Assembly (NCBI GenBank): GCA_003104905.1
Contig: PQAS01000021.1
Coordinates: forward strand, 24,070 to 88,069
Source: Candidatus Methanoperedentaceae archaeon
GTDB taxonomy: Archaea; Halobacteriota; Methanosarcinia; Methanosarcinales; Methanoperedenaceae
Length of the DNA: 64,000 bases
Direction: 5' to 3'
Under the pieces are notes generated by a model. That model saw only the letters and a list, made by a program, of their open reading frames with translations. It searched no databases and was not told the origin of the DNA. Shown here piece by piece: positions 43,036-52,381 of the stretch. Numbering within the stretch: position 1 is the stretch's first letter; each line of letters starts with the position of its first letter. Position numbers and translations under genes: made by a program.

Positions 43036-43542
43036 ATGTTTCCTCTTCATTTTTACCATGCCGACCAGTGTGACCCCAAGAAGTGCACAGGTAAAAAGCT
43101 GGCAAGGTTCAATCTTGCAAAGCTCCATAAAAATCCAAGGACACTTCCAAGGCAGGCGGTATTTCTTGATCCCTTTGCCCTGCAGGCTTTGTCTCCTGCC
43201 GATGATGCAAGAAACGGTATCGTAGTCCTGGACTGCTCATGGGAAGAAGTTGAACGTGTGTTCCCCATACTCCAAAAACTCATGATGAGGCACCGCGCCC
43301 TTCCATACCTTCTTGCGGCAAATGCCGTAAATTTTGGCAAGCCTTTCAAATTGAGCTCAGTAGAGGCTTTTGCTGCGGCGCTCTACATACTTGGGGAGAA
43401 AGAACAAGCAGCGCTTATTCTCAATAAATTCAAATGGGGGCCTATATTCCTTGAATTGAACCAGGAACCGCTTGATAGATATTCAGAAGCGAAGAATAGC
43501 ACCGAGGTTGTGAAGATCCAGGCAGATTATCTGCCTTCCTAG
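43036..43542 (+). CDS. tsr3: rRNA aminocarboxypropyltransferase Tsr3 homologue (DUF367)
   Basis: A 168-residue protein with the DUF367/Tsr3 pattern: [14 protein letters not shown] at the start, [16 protein letters not shown] near residue 37, DCSWEE near residue 64 and [21 protein letters not shown] near 95. Tsr3 transfers the aminocarboxypropyl group of SAM to a small-subunit rRNA base. It starts six bases after the aminotransferase stop and overlaps the convergent Dabb gene by four bases at the tail. Confidence 0.9.
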   Translation: MFPLHFYHADQCDPKKCTGKKLARFNLAKLHKNPRTLPRQAVFLDPFALQALSPADDARNGIVVLDCSWEEVERVFPILQKLMMRHRALPYLLAANAVNFGKPFKLSSVEAFAAALYILGEKEQAALILNKFKWGPIFLELNQEPLDRYSEAKNSTEVVKIQADYLPS

Positions 43543-43829
43543 TTCGATTCGAAATCCACAGCAGCCACAGATTCCTTTGCCGACATTATATATTTTGCCA
43601 CTTCAAGGTGGACGGGATGAACCTGATAAGCCTGCAGATCTTCCATTGAATCAAACTTCGTTATCAGGGCGACATCATACGAACGTTCGGAGTGCAGGAC
43701 ATCGGTTCCTACTTCGATGAAGCGAAGCTGTGAGATCTTACCTTTCAGGCCAAGCAGGATATCCCTGGCTTTTTCAATGCTCGCGGGACTTCTGTCTTTC
43801 AATTTGAAAAGAACTACGTGTGTGATCAT
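43539..43829 (-). CDS. Dabb (stress-responsive alpha/beta barrel) protein
   Basis: A 96-residue ferredoxin-like fold protein; [12 protein letters not shown], then [20 protein letters not shown] and the C-terminal [14 protein letters not shown] are the Dabb domain pattern, including the His pair common in this family. Dabb proteins act as small dimeric enzymes or chaperone-like proteins in many organisms; here the role is unknown. Its stop overlaps the stop of tsr3 by four bases; tyrS lies upstream with eight bases between, so it may be co-transcribed with tyrS. Confidence 0.85.
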   Translation of the reverse strand: MITHVVLFKLKDRSPASIEKARDILLGLKGKISQLRFIEVGTDVLHSERSYDVALITKFDSMEDLQAYQVHPVHLEVAKYIMSAKESVAAVDFESN

Positions 43830-43837
43830 AAGACTCC

Positions 43838-44797
43838 CTAATTCTCCAGCATAAGCTTGCGGACCGGTTCAAGTATCTCATTCATGTACCGGGCTGCTGC
43901 CGCTTTCAAGTCCATGGGATGCAGCGTCTTAGCCGCAAAATCAGACTCAAGCGCCTCGTAACTATTATAATTGAGGTTGCCGCCGTATTTTTCAGGGCGT
44001 GTTATGATAATTTCAGGAAAACGCGGCGTGATATGATACTTAAAAAGAGCAAGTACCGGATTATCTTTTATTTCACCTTCCACGCAGTATGCACCTTTTA
44101 GTTTCTTCTTCATATCCTCAGGCGTATCATCAACTGAAATATAATTACCCTTACTGGATGACATCTTCTTTCCATCAAGACCAAGAAGTATAGGTGTATG
44201 GATACAAATCGGCGCATTATATCCGAGTTCAGGCAGTCCCTCCCTCGCCAGCATGTGGATCTTACGCTGGTCGATACCGCCGACTGCTACATCAACTCCA
44301 AGATGGGCTATATCAAGAGCCTGCATGAGCGGGTATATCATCTGTGATACTTTTGGGTCATGTGCATCCCTGCTCACCTCGTCCATGCTTCGCCGCGCCC
44401 TGTTGAGCGTTGTGATACGGGAAAGTTTCATGACATCAAGCATATATTCCGGACTCAATTGGTATGACGAACCCAGCACGAAGTTGGTGTTCTTTTCATC
44501 AAGGCCAAGGGCGATGAAACATCTTTTGTTATAATCAGCAATTTTTCTAACTTCCTCCATTGTGCCTTTTTCATTAAGATAAGCATGTACGTCGGCAAGA
44601 AGTACATTGATCTTAAAACCCGCCTGTTCGAGATCAAGGAGTTTGTTTACTGTTAGTACGTGGCCCATGTGTATTTTCCCGCTGGGTTCGTAGCCTACGT
44701 ATGCCGAAGGTTGTTTTTCAGAATTTATGATTGCTTCCAGCTCTTCTTGTGTTACAATCTCTTCCGTATTTCTTGTGATAAGCGCCAATTTGTCCAT
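43838..44797 (-). CDS. tyrS: Tyrosyl-tRNA synthetase
   Basis: A 319-residue archaeal-type TyrRS. HIGH-type signature is PSGKIHMGHVLTV (about residue 39) and KMSKS-type is KMSSSKGN (about residue 205). It charges tRNA-Tyr in the cytoplasm. The compact size without an extra C-terminal domain is the normal archaeal form. The Dabb gene follows by eight bases. Upstream lies a 436-base AT-rich region with a partial dispersed repeat. Confidence 0.94.
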   Translation of the reverse strand: MDKLALITRNTEEIVTQEELEAIINSEKQPSAYVGYEPSGKIHMGHVLTVNKLLDLEQAGFKINVLLADVHAYLNEKGTMEEVRKIADYNKRCFIALGLDEKNTNFVLGSSYQLSPEYMLDVMKLSRITTLNRARRSMDEVSRDAHDPKVSQMIYPLMQALDIAHLGVDVAVGGIDQRKIHMLAREGLPELGYNAPICIHTPILLGLDGKKMSSSKGNYISVDDTPEDMKKKLKGAYCVEGEIKDNPVLALFKYHITPRFPEIIITRPEKYGGNLNYNSYEALESDFAAKTLHPMDLKAAAARYMNEILEPVRKLMLEN

Positions 44798-44886
44798 AAT
44801 CGAAGATTCCTGTTACCGCGGTTCTATGTCAGTCAAGAACATAAACTCTACGATAATAAGGATCATTTTTCCACCAATTAGCAGTT

Positions 44887-44912
44887 CTCTGTGCTCTCTG
44901 TGTCCTCCGTGG
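44887..44912. repeat. Partial copy of the CACAGAG/CTCTGTG palindromic element
   Basis: CTCTGTG appears twice, followed by TCCTCCGTGG, matching the right arm of the palindrome at 10157-10222. A left arm is not seen, so this is a half copy or remnant. Confidence 0.6.
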
Positions 44913-45065
44913 TAAATTATCCTTGCCGGGTTCTTTCACCAGGAAGAATTCAAGAAGAAAGATTCACAAAATCATAGCATAACCGCATCTTTGAAATCTT
45001 TAAAATGAGGGTCCCCGGTCAATACTTTCATAGTTCTGCGTTTTATTTAAATTATGCCAGTTGAT

Positions 45066-45140
45066 TATTCAATAAAAAATCAAAAAAAAACTTTATAAAG
45101 CTTAAAAAATCAAAAAAACTAAAAAAATCATCAAAATACA
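45066..45140. repeat. A-tract cluster with a repeated AAAAAATCAAAAAAA block
   Basis: The block AAAAAATCAAAAAAA occurs twice (near 45075 and 45104) around TTTATAAAG, and further A-tracts follow. Phased A-tracts of this kind bend DNA and may form part of the promoter of the beta-helix gene at 45234. Confidence 0.5.
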
Positions 45141-45233
45141 ATTAAACGATTTTTGCTATATCATTTTTGTAGAACATCAAATGAAACTGGAATACAGTAA
45201 ATATTTTAAAAAAGTATTTTTGGTAAATGAAAA

Positions 45234-46364
45234 ATGGAATCAATAGAAATAAAATCAAATCTGGAGAAGATAATTAAAATTGCCTTGTTAATAATAATTA
45301 TTATTTCGCCAATCGCTGTATTAGAGAAAAATGCAATAGCAGTAACACCGGCTGTAGGAACGATTTCAGGATCAGTAGTAGTGAGTCAGCCGGCTCCGGT
45401 TCCTTCCCCTGTATCAACTCCCACCCCTTCTCCTGCACCGACTCCTACTCCCATACCTGTTACAGGAATTTTTTATGTGGCAAAAAATGGAAATGATAAT
45501 AATCCTGGCACTGAAGCAAAACCGTGGTTGACTATCAAGAAAGCTGCGAATACATTAGTTGCCGGTGAAACGGTTTATGTCAGAGGAGGCATATATAAAG
45601 AACAAGTCACAGTAAAAAATTCAGGAAGTGCGGGAAAATATATTACCTTCTCATCATATCCTGGAGAAATTGTTATACTTGATGGAACCGGCCTGAATAT
45701 GGAGGACTGGTCAGGATTATTCTGGTTAAAGAGATTAAATTTCATAAAAGTGAATGGTTTCAATCTGAAAAATGGCAGGAATGGGGTGGATGTGAATGGG
45801 GGATCAAATATAATATTGAGTAATAATTATATTGAAAATCCATATCACACCGGGATCAAAGTGGGATGGGATTATTCAAGCAATATAATAATTGATGGAA
45901 ACAGTGTCAAGAGAAATATTAAACCTGAATGGGATGAAATGATCTCGATTAGCAACGGCCACAATGTCGAGGTCAAGAACAATCATGTCCTGGAAAACGC
46001 TTTAGGGGAGGGTATAGATATGAAAGATGCCACTTCAAACAGCACAATTCATCATAATATCGTGGAAAGAACATCATCGGCTGGAGTATACATTGATGGT
46101 TATTTAGCTGGCGTTTCCAACATAGAGATTTATCAAAACACTGTTCATGATACTAATACAGGTTTTTCCACAGGTTCTGAAAGAGGAGGGCTGGCTCAAA
46201 ACCTTTACTTTCATAATAATACAGCATACAATGTAGATACCGGTTATAAAATCAGTTATTGGGCGGAATCCGGATACAAAGTAAGCTATAAAAACATTGT
46301 TTTTTCAAATAACACAGTTTACAATGCCTGGGTAGACTATTCAGGGATTCCTTTAAAGAGTTGA
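45234..46364 (+). CDS. Secreted right-handed beta-helix protein
   Basis: A 376-residue exported protein. Residues 13-36 form a hydrophobic signal or anchor. A linker rich in Pro, Thr and Ser (about 52-76) leads to a DUF1565/pectate-lyase-like start, FYVAKNGNDNNPGTEAKPW, and a right-handed parallel beta-helix to the end with repeated N-x-I/V turns and NNxxYN motifs. Proteins of this class bind or cleave polysaccharides; no catalytic residues can be named. It is a single gene with an AT-rich upstream region that holds A-tracts. Confidence 0.85.
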   Translation: MESIEIKSNLEKIIKIALLIIIIISPIAVLEKNAIAVTPAVGTISGSVVVSQPAPVPSPVSTPTPSPAPTPTPIPVTGIFYVAKNGNDNNPGTEAKPWLTIKKAANTLVAGETVYVRGGIYKEQVTVKNSGSAGKYITFSSYPGEIVILDGTGLNMEDWSGLFWLKRLNFIKVNGFNLKNGRNGVDVNGGSNIILSNNYIENPYHTGIKVGWDYSSNIIIDGNSVKRNIKPEWDEMISISNGHNVEVKNNHVLENALGEGIDMKDATSNSTIHHNIVERTSSAGVYIDGYLAGVSNIEIYQNTVHDTNTGFSTGSERGGLAQNLYFHNNTAYNVDTGYKISYWAESGYKVSYKNIVFSNNTVYNAWVDYSGIPLKS

Positions 46365-46553
46365 TTACATGCGGCGAGAGGGACGGAATAATCTTTTGTT
46401 TCGATCAGTTCAAACCATCCTAAATGGAGGAACCAGATATGAAATTAATTTTGTTTTGTTTATCTATACTGCCGCATCTGCCCTCAAAATCCACAAATAC
46501 TATCCTTTCCTATCCCCATCCTTAATATCCCCTCCCCACCATTCATACCACAA

Positions 46554-49004
46554 ATGCTTTCCGTCATCATACACCCCCAGAAATCAAAACTCCTCATCCT
46601 TCCTATAAAAGACAACTCCAAAGAGCCATCTTTTCACGGCACCCTGATATTAAAGCAGACTCCAAAAGGCGCACGTGTGGGGAAATTCAGGATAAAGCAG
46701 GGAGAAAAAGAGGAATTCAGGGCACCAGAGGAACTCATAGAACTCCTGCGCCTTGCCGATAAGATACTTATTGCAGAAGGGAACGAGGAATCTGAAGCCG
46801 GATTCAAGGAACTGCTTGCAGCTTACCAGCTGGATTACGGATACACGAACACCTGCCGCCTGTGCCTCCTGAAAGGAACATACATGCCAATAACTGGCGA
46901 ATTCATACGATTTCACAATGAATCGGTATGTGAGGATTGCGCAAGAAAAGAACTTGTTAAAGAGGCAAAATCCATCAAGCTTGGAGCGCACGGACAGGAA
47001 AGGCTCATCCAGATACTATTAAAAACCAGGAACCTTGACAGGGTACTTGGAATGCTAAGCCCCGGAAAACTGGATTCCGGGCTCACAAGATTTGATACGA
47101 TGGAGGCCTGCAAAGTAGAAAGAAGAATAAAAGTTAAGGACCTGCCAGTTCGGGATGAATTAAAAAAGATTCTGCTTTTCCAGATGGATGAACTGATGCC
47201 AGTACAGGCGCTTTCGGTGGGGTCAGGGCTTCTTGAAAGAAAGAACCAGCTGATCATTTCGGCTACCGCAACTGGAAAAACGCTTGTTGGCGAACTTGCA
47301 GGACTCCAAAACATACTGAATAATAAAGGCAAGATGCTTTTCCTGGTTCCGCTTGTTGCACTTGCAAACCAGAAATATGAACAATTTACAAGACGGTATT
47401 CATCCATTGCAACTACATCCCTTCGGGTAGGCACCAGCCGCATAACCAAGGGCATAAAAGGCATTCGCACTTCCCTCTCATCGGATGTGATCGTTGGCAC
47501 TTATGAAGGGATAGATTTCATAATGAGATCAGGTAAAGCGCATACATTGGGCACAATCGGAACGGTGGTCATTGACGAGGTGCATACGCTTGAAGATACG
47601 GAAAGAGGACACAGGCTCGATGGTCTTATCGCACGCCTGAAATTCATAGCACCCGGCGCCCAGTATGTTTACCTATCAGCCACGGTAGGAAAACCAGGGT
47701 GGCTTGCCGAAAAACTCGATGCTGCTTTGATTGAATTCGAGGAAAGGCCGGTTCCTATTGAAAGGCATCTGATTTTTGCGCCGGAATACGAAAAAAAGAG
47801 AATGATCGAACGGCTTGCCCGCCAGGAATATAATAAGAGATCATCAAAGGGGTTCCGCGGGCAGACCATAGTATTCACAAATTCGAGGCGAAACTGTCAT
47901 CTCCTGGCAGAGGGGCTTTCAATAAAGGCGCTGCCTTATCATGCAGGGCTATCCTACACTGAAAGAAAGAAAGTGGAAGAGCAATTTGGAAAAGGAGAGC
48001 TTCCCGTAGTAGTGACAACTGCAGCCCTTGCGGCTGGAGTGGATTTTCCCGCATCGCAGGTGATATTTGAATCTCTTGCAATGGGAATCGAATGGCTGAC
48101 CGTTCGGGAATTCCAGCAGATGCTGGGGCGCGCCGGGAGGCCGGATTATCATGATCTCGGCATCGTCGTGCTTCTTGCCGATCCAGAAAGGCGGTTCGGT
48201 AAAGGTAATTCTGAGGATGAGATCGCATTTGGGCTGCTTCGGGGTGAACTGGAACATTTTGGAGTGGATTACGGAGATGATGAACAGCTTGAAGAAACTC
48301 TTTCCAATATCGTTATCGCACACTCGCTTTCTGACGTTGGGAAATTAAATGAAATGCTGCTAGGAAAGGGAAATATCGAGTTCCTCCTGAATAAACTCAA
48401 AGAATATGGTTTTATCGAAAAAAAAGATGGCGGATACTTTCCAACGAAACTTGGATTTATTGTCGCATCTCATTTCCTGAGTGTAGAAGAGACTTTCCTT
48501 ATAAAGAACGCTGTACTCAAAGGAATTGCCCCTCTGGATATCGTTACCGGGCTTGAGACACTGGATTCTGTATATTTCAGGTATGCTTCGCAGCTATCTG
48601 ATGCCCTCGAAACCGATATCCCGACAAGAGTTTTTGGCGCCGGGCTTGACATCGTTTTTTCAGCTGACGGTTTTTCAAAGCTCAAAGAGAACCTGCGCCG
48701 CGTAATGCTTGATTTTGCCCGGGAATTCATGTCCTGTACCTGCAAGGATTCACCCTACTGCGGCTGTGCCGAGCAGAAATTCTCAGCAAGGGTGATAGAA
48801 TTATGCGCCCAGGGTCATGCGCCCCTTGAGGTCATACATGAGCTTGAAAAGCAGTATGGAGTTTATGCATATGCAGGAGATGTTCTCAATTACCTTGACC
48901 AGGCCGCGAGGAACCTTGAGGCTGTGGAATTAATAGCAGGGATTTTCGGGAGAAAAGAGATAAGCGAGAAGGCAAGAGAGATCAGGGAGAGGATGGAAAA
49001 ATGA
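46554..49004 (+). CDS. DEAD/DEAH-box superfamily II helicase (COG1202)
   Basis: An 816-residue archaeal helicase. An N-terminal domain (about 1-170) has a zinc-finger-like pair CRLC and CEDC; the ATPase core shows ISATATGKTLVGELA (about 235), IDEVHTLED (about 345), YLSATVGKP (about 372) and GRAGRP (about 528). The C-terminal region holds further cysteines, CTCKDSPYCGC (about 728), possibly a second metal site. The family is thought to act in DNA repair or RNA processing. The role here is unknown, and it is transcribed alone. Confidence 0.88.
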   Translation: MLSVIIHPQKSKLLILPIKDNSKEPSFHGTLILKQTPKGARVGKFRIKQGEKEEFRAPEELIELLRLADKILIAEGNEESEAGFKELLAAYQLDYGYTNTCRLCLLKGTYMPITGEFIRFHNESVCEDCARKELVKEAKSIKLGAHGQERLIQILLKTRNLDRVLGMLSPGKLDSGLTRFDTMEACKVERRIKVKDLPVRDELKKILLFQMDELMPVQALSVGSGLLERKNQLIISATATGKTLVGELAGLQNILNNKGKMLFLVPLVALANQKYEQFTRRYSSIATTSLRVGTSRITKGIKGIRTSLSSDVIVGTYEGIDFIMRSGKAHTLGTIGTVVIDEVHTLEDTERGHRLDGLIARLKFIAPGAQYVYLSATVGKPGWLAEKLDAALIEFEERPVPIERHLIFAPEYEKKRMIERLARQEYNKRSSKGFRGQTIVFTNSRRNCHLLAEGLSIKALPYHAGLSYTERKKVEEQFGKGELPVVVTTAALAAGVDFPASQVIFESLAMGIEWLTVREFQQMLGRAGRPDYHDLGIVVLLADPERRFGKGNSEDEIAFGLLRGELEHFGVDYGDDEQLEETLSNIVIAHSLSDVGKLNEMLLGKGNIEFLLNKLKEYGFIEKKDGGYFPTKLGFIVASHFLSVEETFLIKNAVLKGIAPLDIVTGLETLDSVYFRYASQLSDALETDIPTRVFGAGLDIVFSADGFSKLKENLRRVMLDFAREFMSCTCKDSPYCGCAEQKFSARVIELCAQGHAPLEVIHELEKQYGVYAYAGDVLNYLDQAARNLEAVELIAGIFGRKEISEKAREIRERMEK

Positions 49005-49045
49005 AAGCAGCCCTATGGTTTTTTTTGTAAAAGAAGAAAAGTCTC

Positions 49046-49777
49046 CTAAATGGCGAACTCAAGTTTAAATCCAGATGCGATTAAAAGCAATATAAGCACT
49101 GGTTGGTGAATCAAATAAATGAATAATGAATGTTTTCCTAAAAACATAAATATTTTTGAAAATTCGCCCATAAATGTAATACCTTCTATTTTCTTAACGA
49201 TATATCCACTGTAATAAATGCCAAGTAAAACGACGCCCAGCCATGGTATCAGGGGAAAATAATCGAACGTGGAAAAGTTTTCAGGAACGAAACCAACCCA
49301 GAGAAGGTATGGATAGTTGAAAGTTCGCTGCTGTAAATAAATCCCTGATATAATGATCGATAACCCTGCAATAAGGTTTAGCTTATGATATTTTATGAAA
49401 ATCGGAATTAGAAAAGAAGCAACTGCAAAGAAATGCAATATGCCAAAAAATATCGTATTCGGGCGCACAAAAACATAAGTGAATAAGGTAATCAGGAATG
49501 CAAGAAAAAGAAGCTTCATTCCCCGTATTAAATACCTCCGGGTTAATTTTTCATTGTGTTTTTCATAGCTTACATGAGCTGTAACACCTGACATGAAAAT
49601 AAAAATAGAAGCGATAGAAATCGGAAGAATATAATGATATAAATAACCAGAAGGTATTTCTATCAACTTGAAAAAATCCAGAGTGATAGAATAGTTAAAC
49701 AATACCATAAGTATTATATCAATACCTTTTATCAAATCAATGGCCTGGATCCTATTCTTTTCCGGATTTTTTAACAT
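49046..49777 (-). CDS. Heparan N-acetyltransferase-like membrane protein (DUF1624/YeiB-type)
   Basis: A 243-residue membrane protein with about seven helices. The start NRIQAIDLIKGIDIILMVLFNYS is the signature of the DUF1624 acyltransferase-like family (COG3503), and KHSLFIYLIHQPVLIL near the end fits the conserved final helix pair. Such proteins may transfer acyl groups to sugars across the membrane; the acceptor is unknown. It converges on the helicase gene with a gap of about 40 bases. Confidence 0.8.
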   Translation of the reverse strand: MLKNPEKNRIQAIDLIKGIDIILMVLFNYSITLDFFKLIEIPSGYLYHYILPISIASIFIFMSGVTAHVSYEKHNEKLTRRYLIRGMKLLFLAFLITLFTYVFVRPNTIFFGILHFFAVASFLIPIFIKYHKLNLIAGLSIIISGIYLQQRTFNYPYLLWVGFVPENFSTFDYFPLIPWLGVVLLGIYYSGYIVKKIEGITFMGEFSKIFMFLGKHSLFIYLIHQPVLILLLIASGFKLEFAI

Positions 49778-49895
49778 TTATGTATCCCAATCTTACAGCT
49801 TTTAGGCAAGTCACTGATATAATCTCTTGCATGAGATAGCCTTTAATATAATCAACACTAAAATTCCAGTACTGCAAAAAACAGGAGTGAAATAA

Positions 49896-51086
49896 ATGAC
49901 AGTGGAATTAAAAGAAGGAGTGTACTGGGTTGGAGTTGTGGACTGGAATATCAAGCAGTTTCACGGGCATGAATATTCAACGCACAGGGGCACGACTTAT
50001 AACGCATACCTTATAATTGATGAAAAAGTAGCCCTTGTGGATACGGTCTGGAGTCCCTATTCTCAGGAAATGATAGAGAACATCTCAAAGATCATTGATA
50101 TTAAAAAGATAGATTACGTGATCGCAAACCATGCAGAGGTAGACCATTCGGGAGGCCTTCCCGAACTGATGAAGCTAATCCCCGATGCGACTGTTGTCGT
50201 TTCGGAAAAAGGAAGGGAAAGTATTCCCAAGCATTATCATGAAGATTGGAATTTCAAGGTTGTAAAAACCGGCGATAGCATAAGCCTGGGCAAGAACAGT
50301 CTCGTTTTTGTGGCCGCACCTATGCTTCACTGGCCGGACAGCATGTTCACATATCTTACAGGTAAAAATATATTGATGCCAAACGATGCTTTCGGAATGC
50401 ATTTTGCATCATCTTCCCGTTTTAATGATGAAGTGGATGAGATAGAGGTCTACCAGGAAGCAATAAAATTCTACGCTAATATTCTTACGCCTTTTAGTGA
50501 TCTTGTCATCAGGAAAATTGACGAGTTCAAGAAATTGAACATCCCCGTAGATATAATTGCCCCGAGTCATGGGATCATATGGAGAAAAGACCCTATGCAG
50601 ATTGTCCAGAAGTATTATGAATGGGCACAGGGAAAGAATGACGGCTCCGTCGTGATCGTTTATGATACCATGTGGAAAGCAACTGAAAAAATGGGGCAGG
50701 CCATAGCAGATGGGCTTGAAAAAGAGGGCATAAAATATAAATTTTTCAATATGGCAGTATGCGACAGGAACGATGTGCTTACAGAGATATTTAAGACAAA
50801 AGGTATTATTATCGGTTCACCAGCATTGAATAGCGGCCTGTTGCCCACAATAAAGCCCATACTTGAAGACCTGAAAGGATTGAAATTCAAGAATAAAGTG
50901 GGTGCAGCTTTCGGTTCATTCGGCTGGAGCGGTGAAAACGTCAAGCATATTGAGGAGACACTCGTCAAGGCAAAGATACAGATCCTTCATGAAGGTATCA
51001 AATTCAAGTGGCAGCCATCAAAAGAGGAGCTTGAAAAATGTGTGGAATTCGGAAGGTCATTTGCCCAAAAAATGAAGGCTGCATAG
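49896..51086 (+). CDS. fprA: A-type flavodiiron protein FprA (F420H2 oxidase or NO/O2 reductase)
   Basis: A 396-residue flavodiiron protein. The metallo-beta-lactamase-like N-terminal domain has the diiron ligands HAEVDHSGG (about residue 79) and LHWPD (about 147), and the flavodoxin domain has VIVYDTMWKATEKMGQAIADG (about 252-272). In methanogens FprA uses F420H2 to reduce O2 to water and protects the cell from oxygen. No F420 oxidase is linked in the window. It stands alone; a large palindromic repeat follows. Confidence 0.92.
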   Translation: MTVELKEGVYWVGVVDWNIKQFHGHEYSTHRGTTYNAYLIIDEKVALVDTVWSPYSQEMIENISKIIDIKKIDYVIANHAEVDHSGGLPELMKLIPDATVVVSEKGRESIPKHYHEDWNFKVVKTGDSISLGKNSLVFVAAPMLHWPDSMFTYLTGKNILMPNDAFGMHFASSSRFNDEVDEIEVYQEAIKFYANILTPFSDLVIRKIDEFKKLNIPVDIIAPSHGIIWRKDPMQIVQKYYEWAQGKNDGSVVIVYDTMWKATEKMGQAIADGLEKEGIKYKFFNMAVCDRNDVLTEIFKTKGIIIGSPALNSGLLPTIKPILEDLKGLKFKNKVGAAFGSFGWSGENVKHIEETLVKAKIQILHEGIKFKWQPSKEELEKCVEFGRSFAQKMKAA

Positions 51087-51127
51087 AATTCTTTCGTCAC
51101 CGGTTAAGAAAAAAAATCATACGTTAG

Positions 51128-51202
51128 AACACGGATCGCGCGGATGACGCGGATACGCACGGATCCGTGAAAATCCGCGCAATCCGCGTCATCCGTGTTC
51201 CA
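51128..51202. repeat. Large palindrome of 9-bp CGCGGAT/ATCCGCG units
   Basis: Left arm units AACACGGAT, CGCGCGGAT, GACGCGGAT and ACGCACGGAT; right arm units ATCCGTGAA, AATCCGCGC, AATCCGCGT and CATCCGTGTT. The ends are exactly complementary and the central units are approximately so. The architecture of repeating 9-bp units equals that of the repeat at 10157-10222, though the sequence differs. It lies between fprA and the FtsZ gene. Confidence 0.75.
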
Positions 51203-51277
51203 TTAAAACTAAACCTGATAAACATTGAAAATTAATAACTCTTTGAATAAGTGTACAGAGCAAGTATTTTAATTCCT

Positions 51278-52243
51278 TCATTCAAATGGATTGCCAACAC
51301 TTGCGAATAAGGCCATGATCCGGATGCGTCCGGTCATGGTTTCATCCACGTTGGCTCCCCAGATTATTTTTTTTGTACCAGGCAATTGTTCTGCCATCAA
51401 TTCACCCACGTGCGCCACTTCTTCAAGCGTTAAATCCTGTCCGCCATTAATATGGATCAATAATCCATGCGCAGATCCAAGGTCCGGAATATCAAGAAGA
51501 GGGGCAGACACTGCTTTTAATACTGCTTTTTTTACACGGTCAGGACCTTCCGATTCCCCGATCCCGAATGAAGAAACACCTCTTTTTTCAAGCACAGCTT
51601 TCAAATCGGCAAAATCAAGATTCATAAGGCTTGGTATGGTAATGGTTTCCGTAACACTCTTAATGAATGATCCTATTAGTGAATTCGCGACGCCAAAAGC
51701 AGTCTTAAGAGGCAGATTTCCTGCAAACTGCCTGAGTTTTGTGTTATCCAATAAAACAACCGAATCACATGTTTCAGTAAGTGCCCGAATGGCCATTTTG
51801 GCGTTTTCGCGCCTTATGGCCTCTATTTCAAAAGGCATTGTCAGGCATGCTATTGTGAGTGCGCCCATGGAATGTGAAATTTCAGCAACAACGGGAGCGC
51901 AGCCCGTGCCTGTCCCGCCTCCCAGGCCTGCAACGATAAACACGATATTTGCACCATCAAGTTCTTTTCGGATATCTTCTGCGCTTTCTCGTGCGCATTC
52001 TGCTCCAATGTCCGGAAATCCGCCGCATCCTTTACCCTTGCTTGTTTCTTTTCCCAGCAGCAATAATTTATTCGCTTTCTGGAGGATAAGATGGCTTATC
52101 TCAGAATTTGCCGCAATAATTTTTGCTCCCGCAATGTTTTTTTCGGAAAGGAAGGTTATGATGTTGCTTCCGGCGCCCCCAAGACCGATAACGGCTACAG
52201 ATGGTCTCCATGCTTTGATTATTTCAGTAAATTCTTCATCCAT
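51278..52243 (-). CDS. FtsZ-family tubulin-like GTPase
   Basis: A protein of about 321 residues from the ATG at 52243 (MDEEFTEIIK). The nucleotide-binding loop is AVIGLGGAGSNII (about residue 20), the tubulin signature is GLGGGTGTG (about 108), and the T7 loop region NLDFADLKAVLEKRG (about 210) carries the catalytic Asp. FtsZ polymerises at the division site. Archaea often carry FtsZ1 and FtsZ2; which of these this is cannot be decided here, and the C-terminus lacks an obvious conserved tail. The frame upstream to 52351 is open but the family begins at 52243. Two TATA-like elements lie upstream. Confidence 0.87.
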   Translation of the reverse strand: MDEEFTEIIKAWRPSVAVIGLGGAGSNIITFLSEKNIAGAKIIAANSEISHLILQKANKLLLLGKETSKGKGCGGFPDIGAECARESAEDIRKELDGANIVFIVAGLGGGTGTGCAPVVAEISHSMGALTIACLTMPFEIEAIRRENAKMAIRALTETCDSVVLLDNTKLRQFAGNLPLKTAFGVANSLIGSFIKSVTETITIPSLMNLDFADLKAVLEKRGVSSFGIGESEGPDRVKKAVLKAVSAPLLDIPDLGSAHGLLIHINGGQDLTLEEVAHVGELMAEQLPGTKKIIWGANVDETMTGRIRIMALFASVGNPFE

Positions 52244-52381
52244 TGTATGGGTTAAATATAGTCCAATTGATATAAATATCTTACATATACAGGGGTATTT
52301 TCTTATGATGGTGAACTGTTCTTTCCTATAAGAGGGGGACTTCCTCCACAAGGTTAAATGCTCATTAAATAATATGATATT

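Larger units (their letters stand above)
44798..45233. other. AT-rich intergenic region with half a dispersed palindrome and A-tracts
   Basis: About 436 bases between divergent genes. It has the CTCTGTG-type arm at 44887-44912, an A-tract-rich segment at about 45066-45140 and no recognisable gene. The upstream bases of both genes are low in G and C, and no clear tRNA or structured RNA is visible. Confidence 0.55.

Noticed and set aside
46369..46608. 79-residue frame upstream of the COG1202 helicase
   Set aside because: Runs into the helicase in another frame, shows no domain and no ribosome-binding site.
51291..52331. 346-residue plus-strand frame opposite the FtsZ gene
   Set aside because: The minus strand has clear tubulin/FtsZ motifs; the plus-strand frame has no family features.
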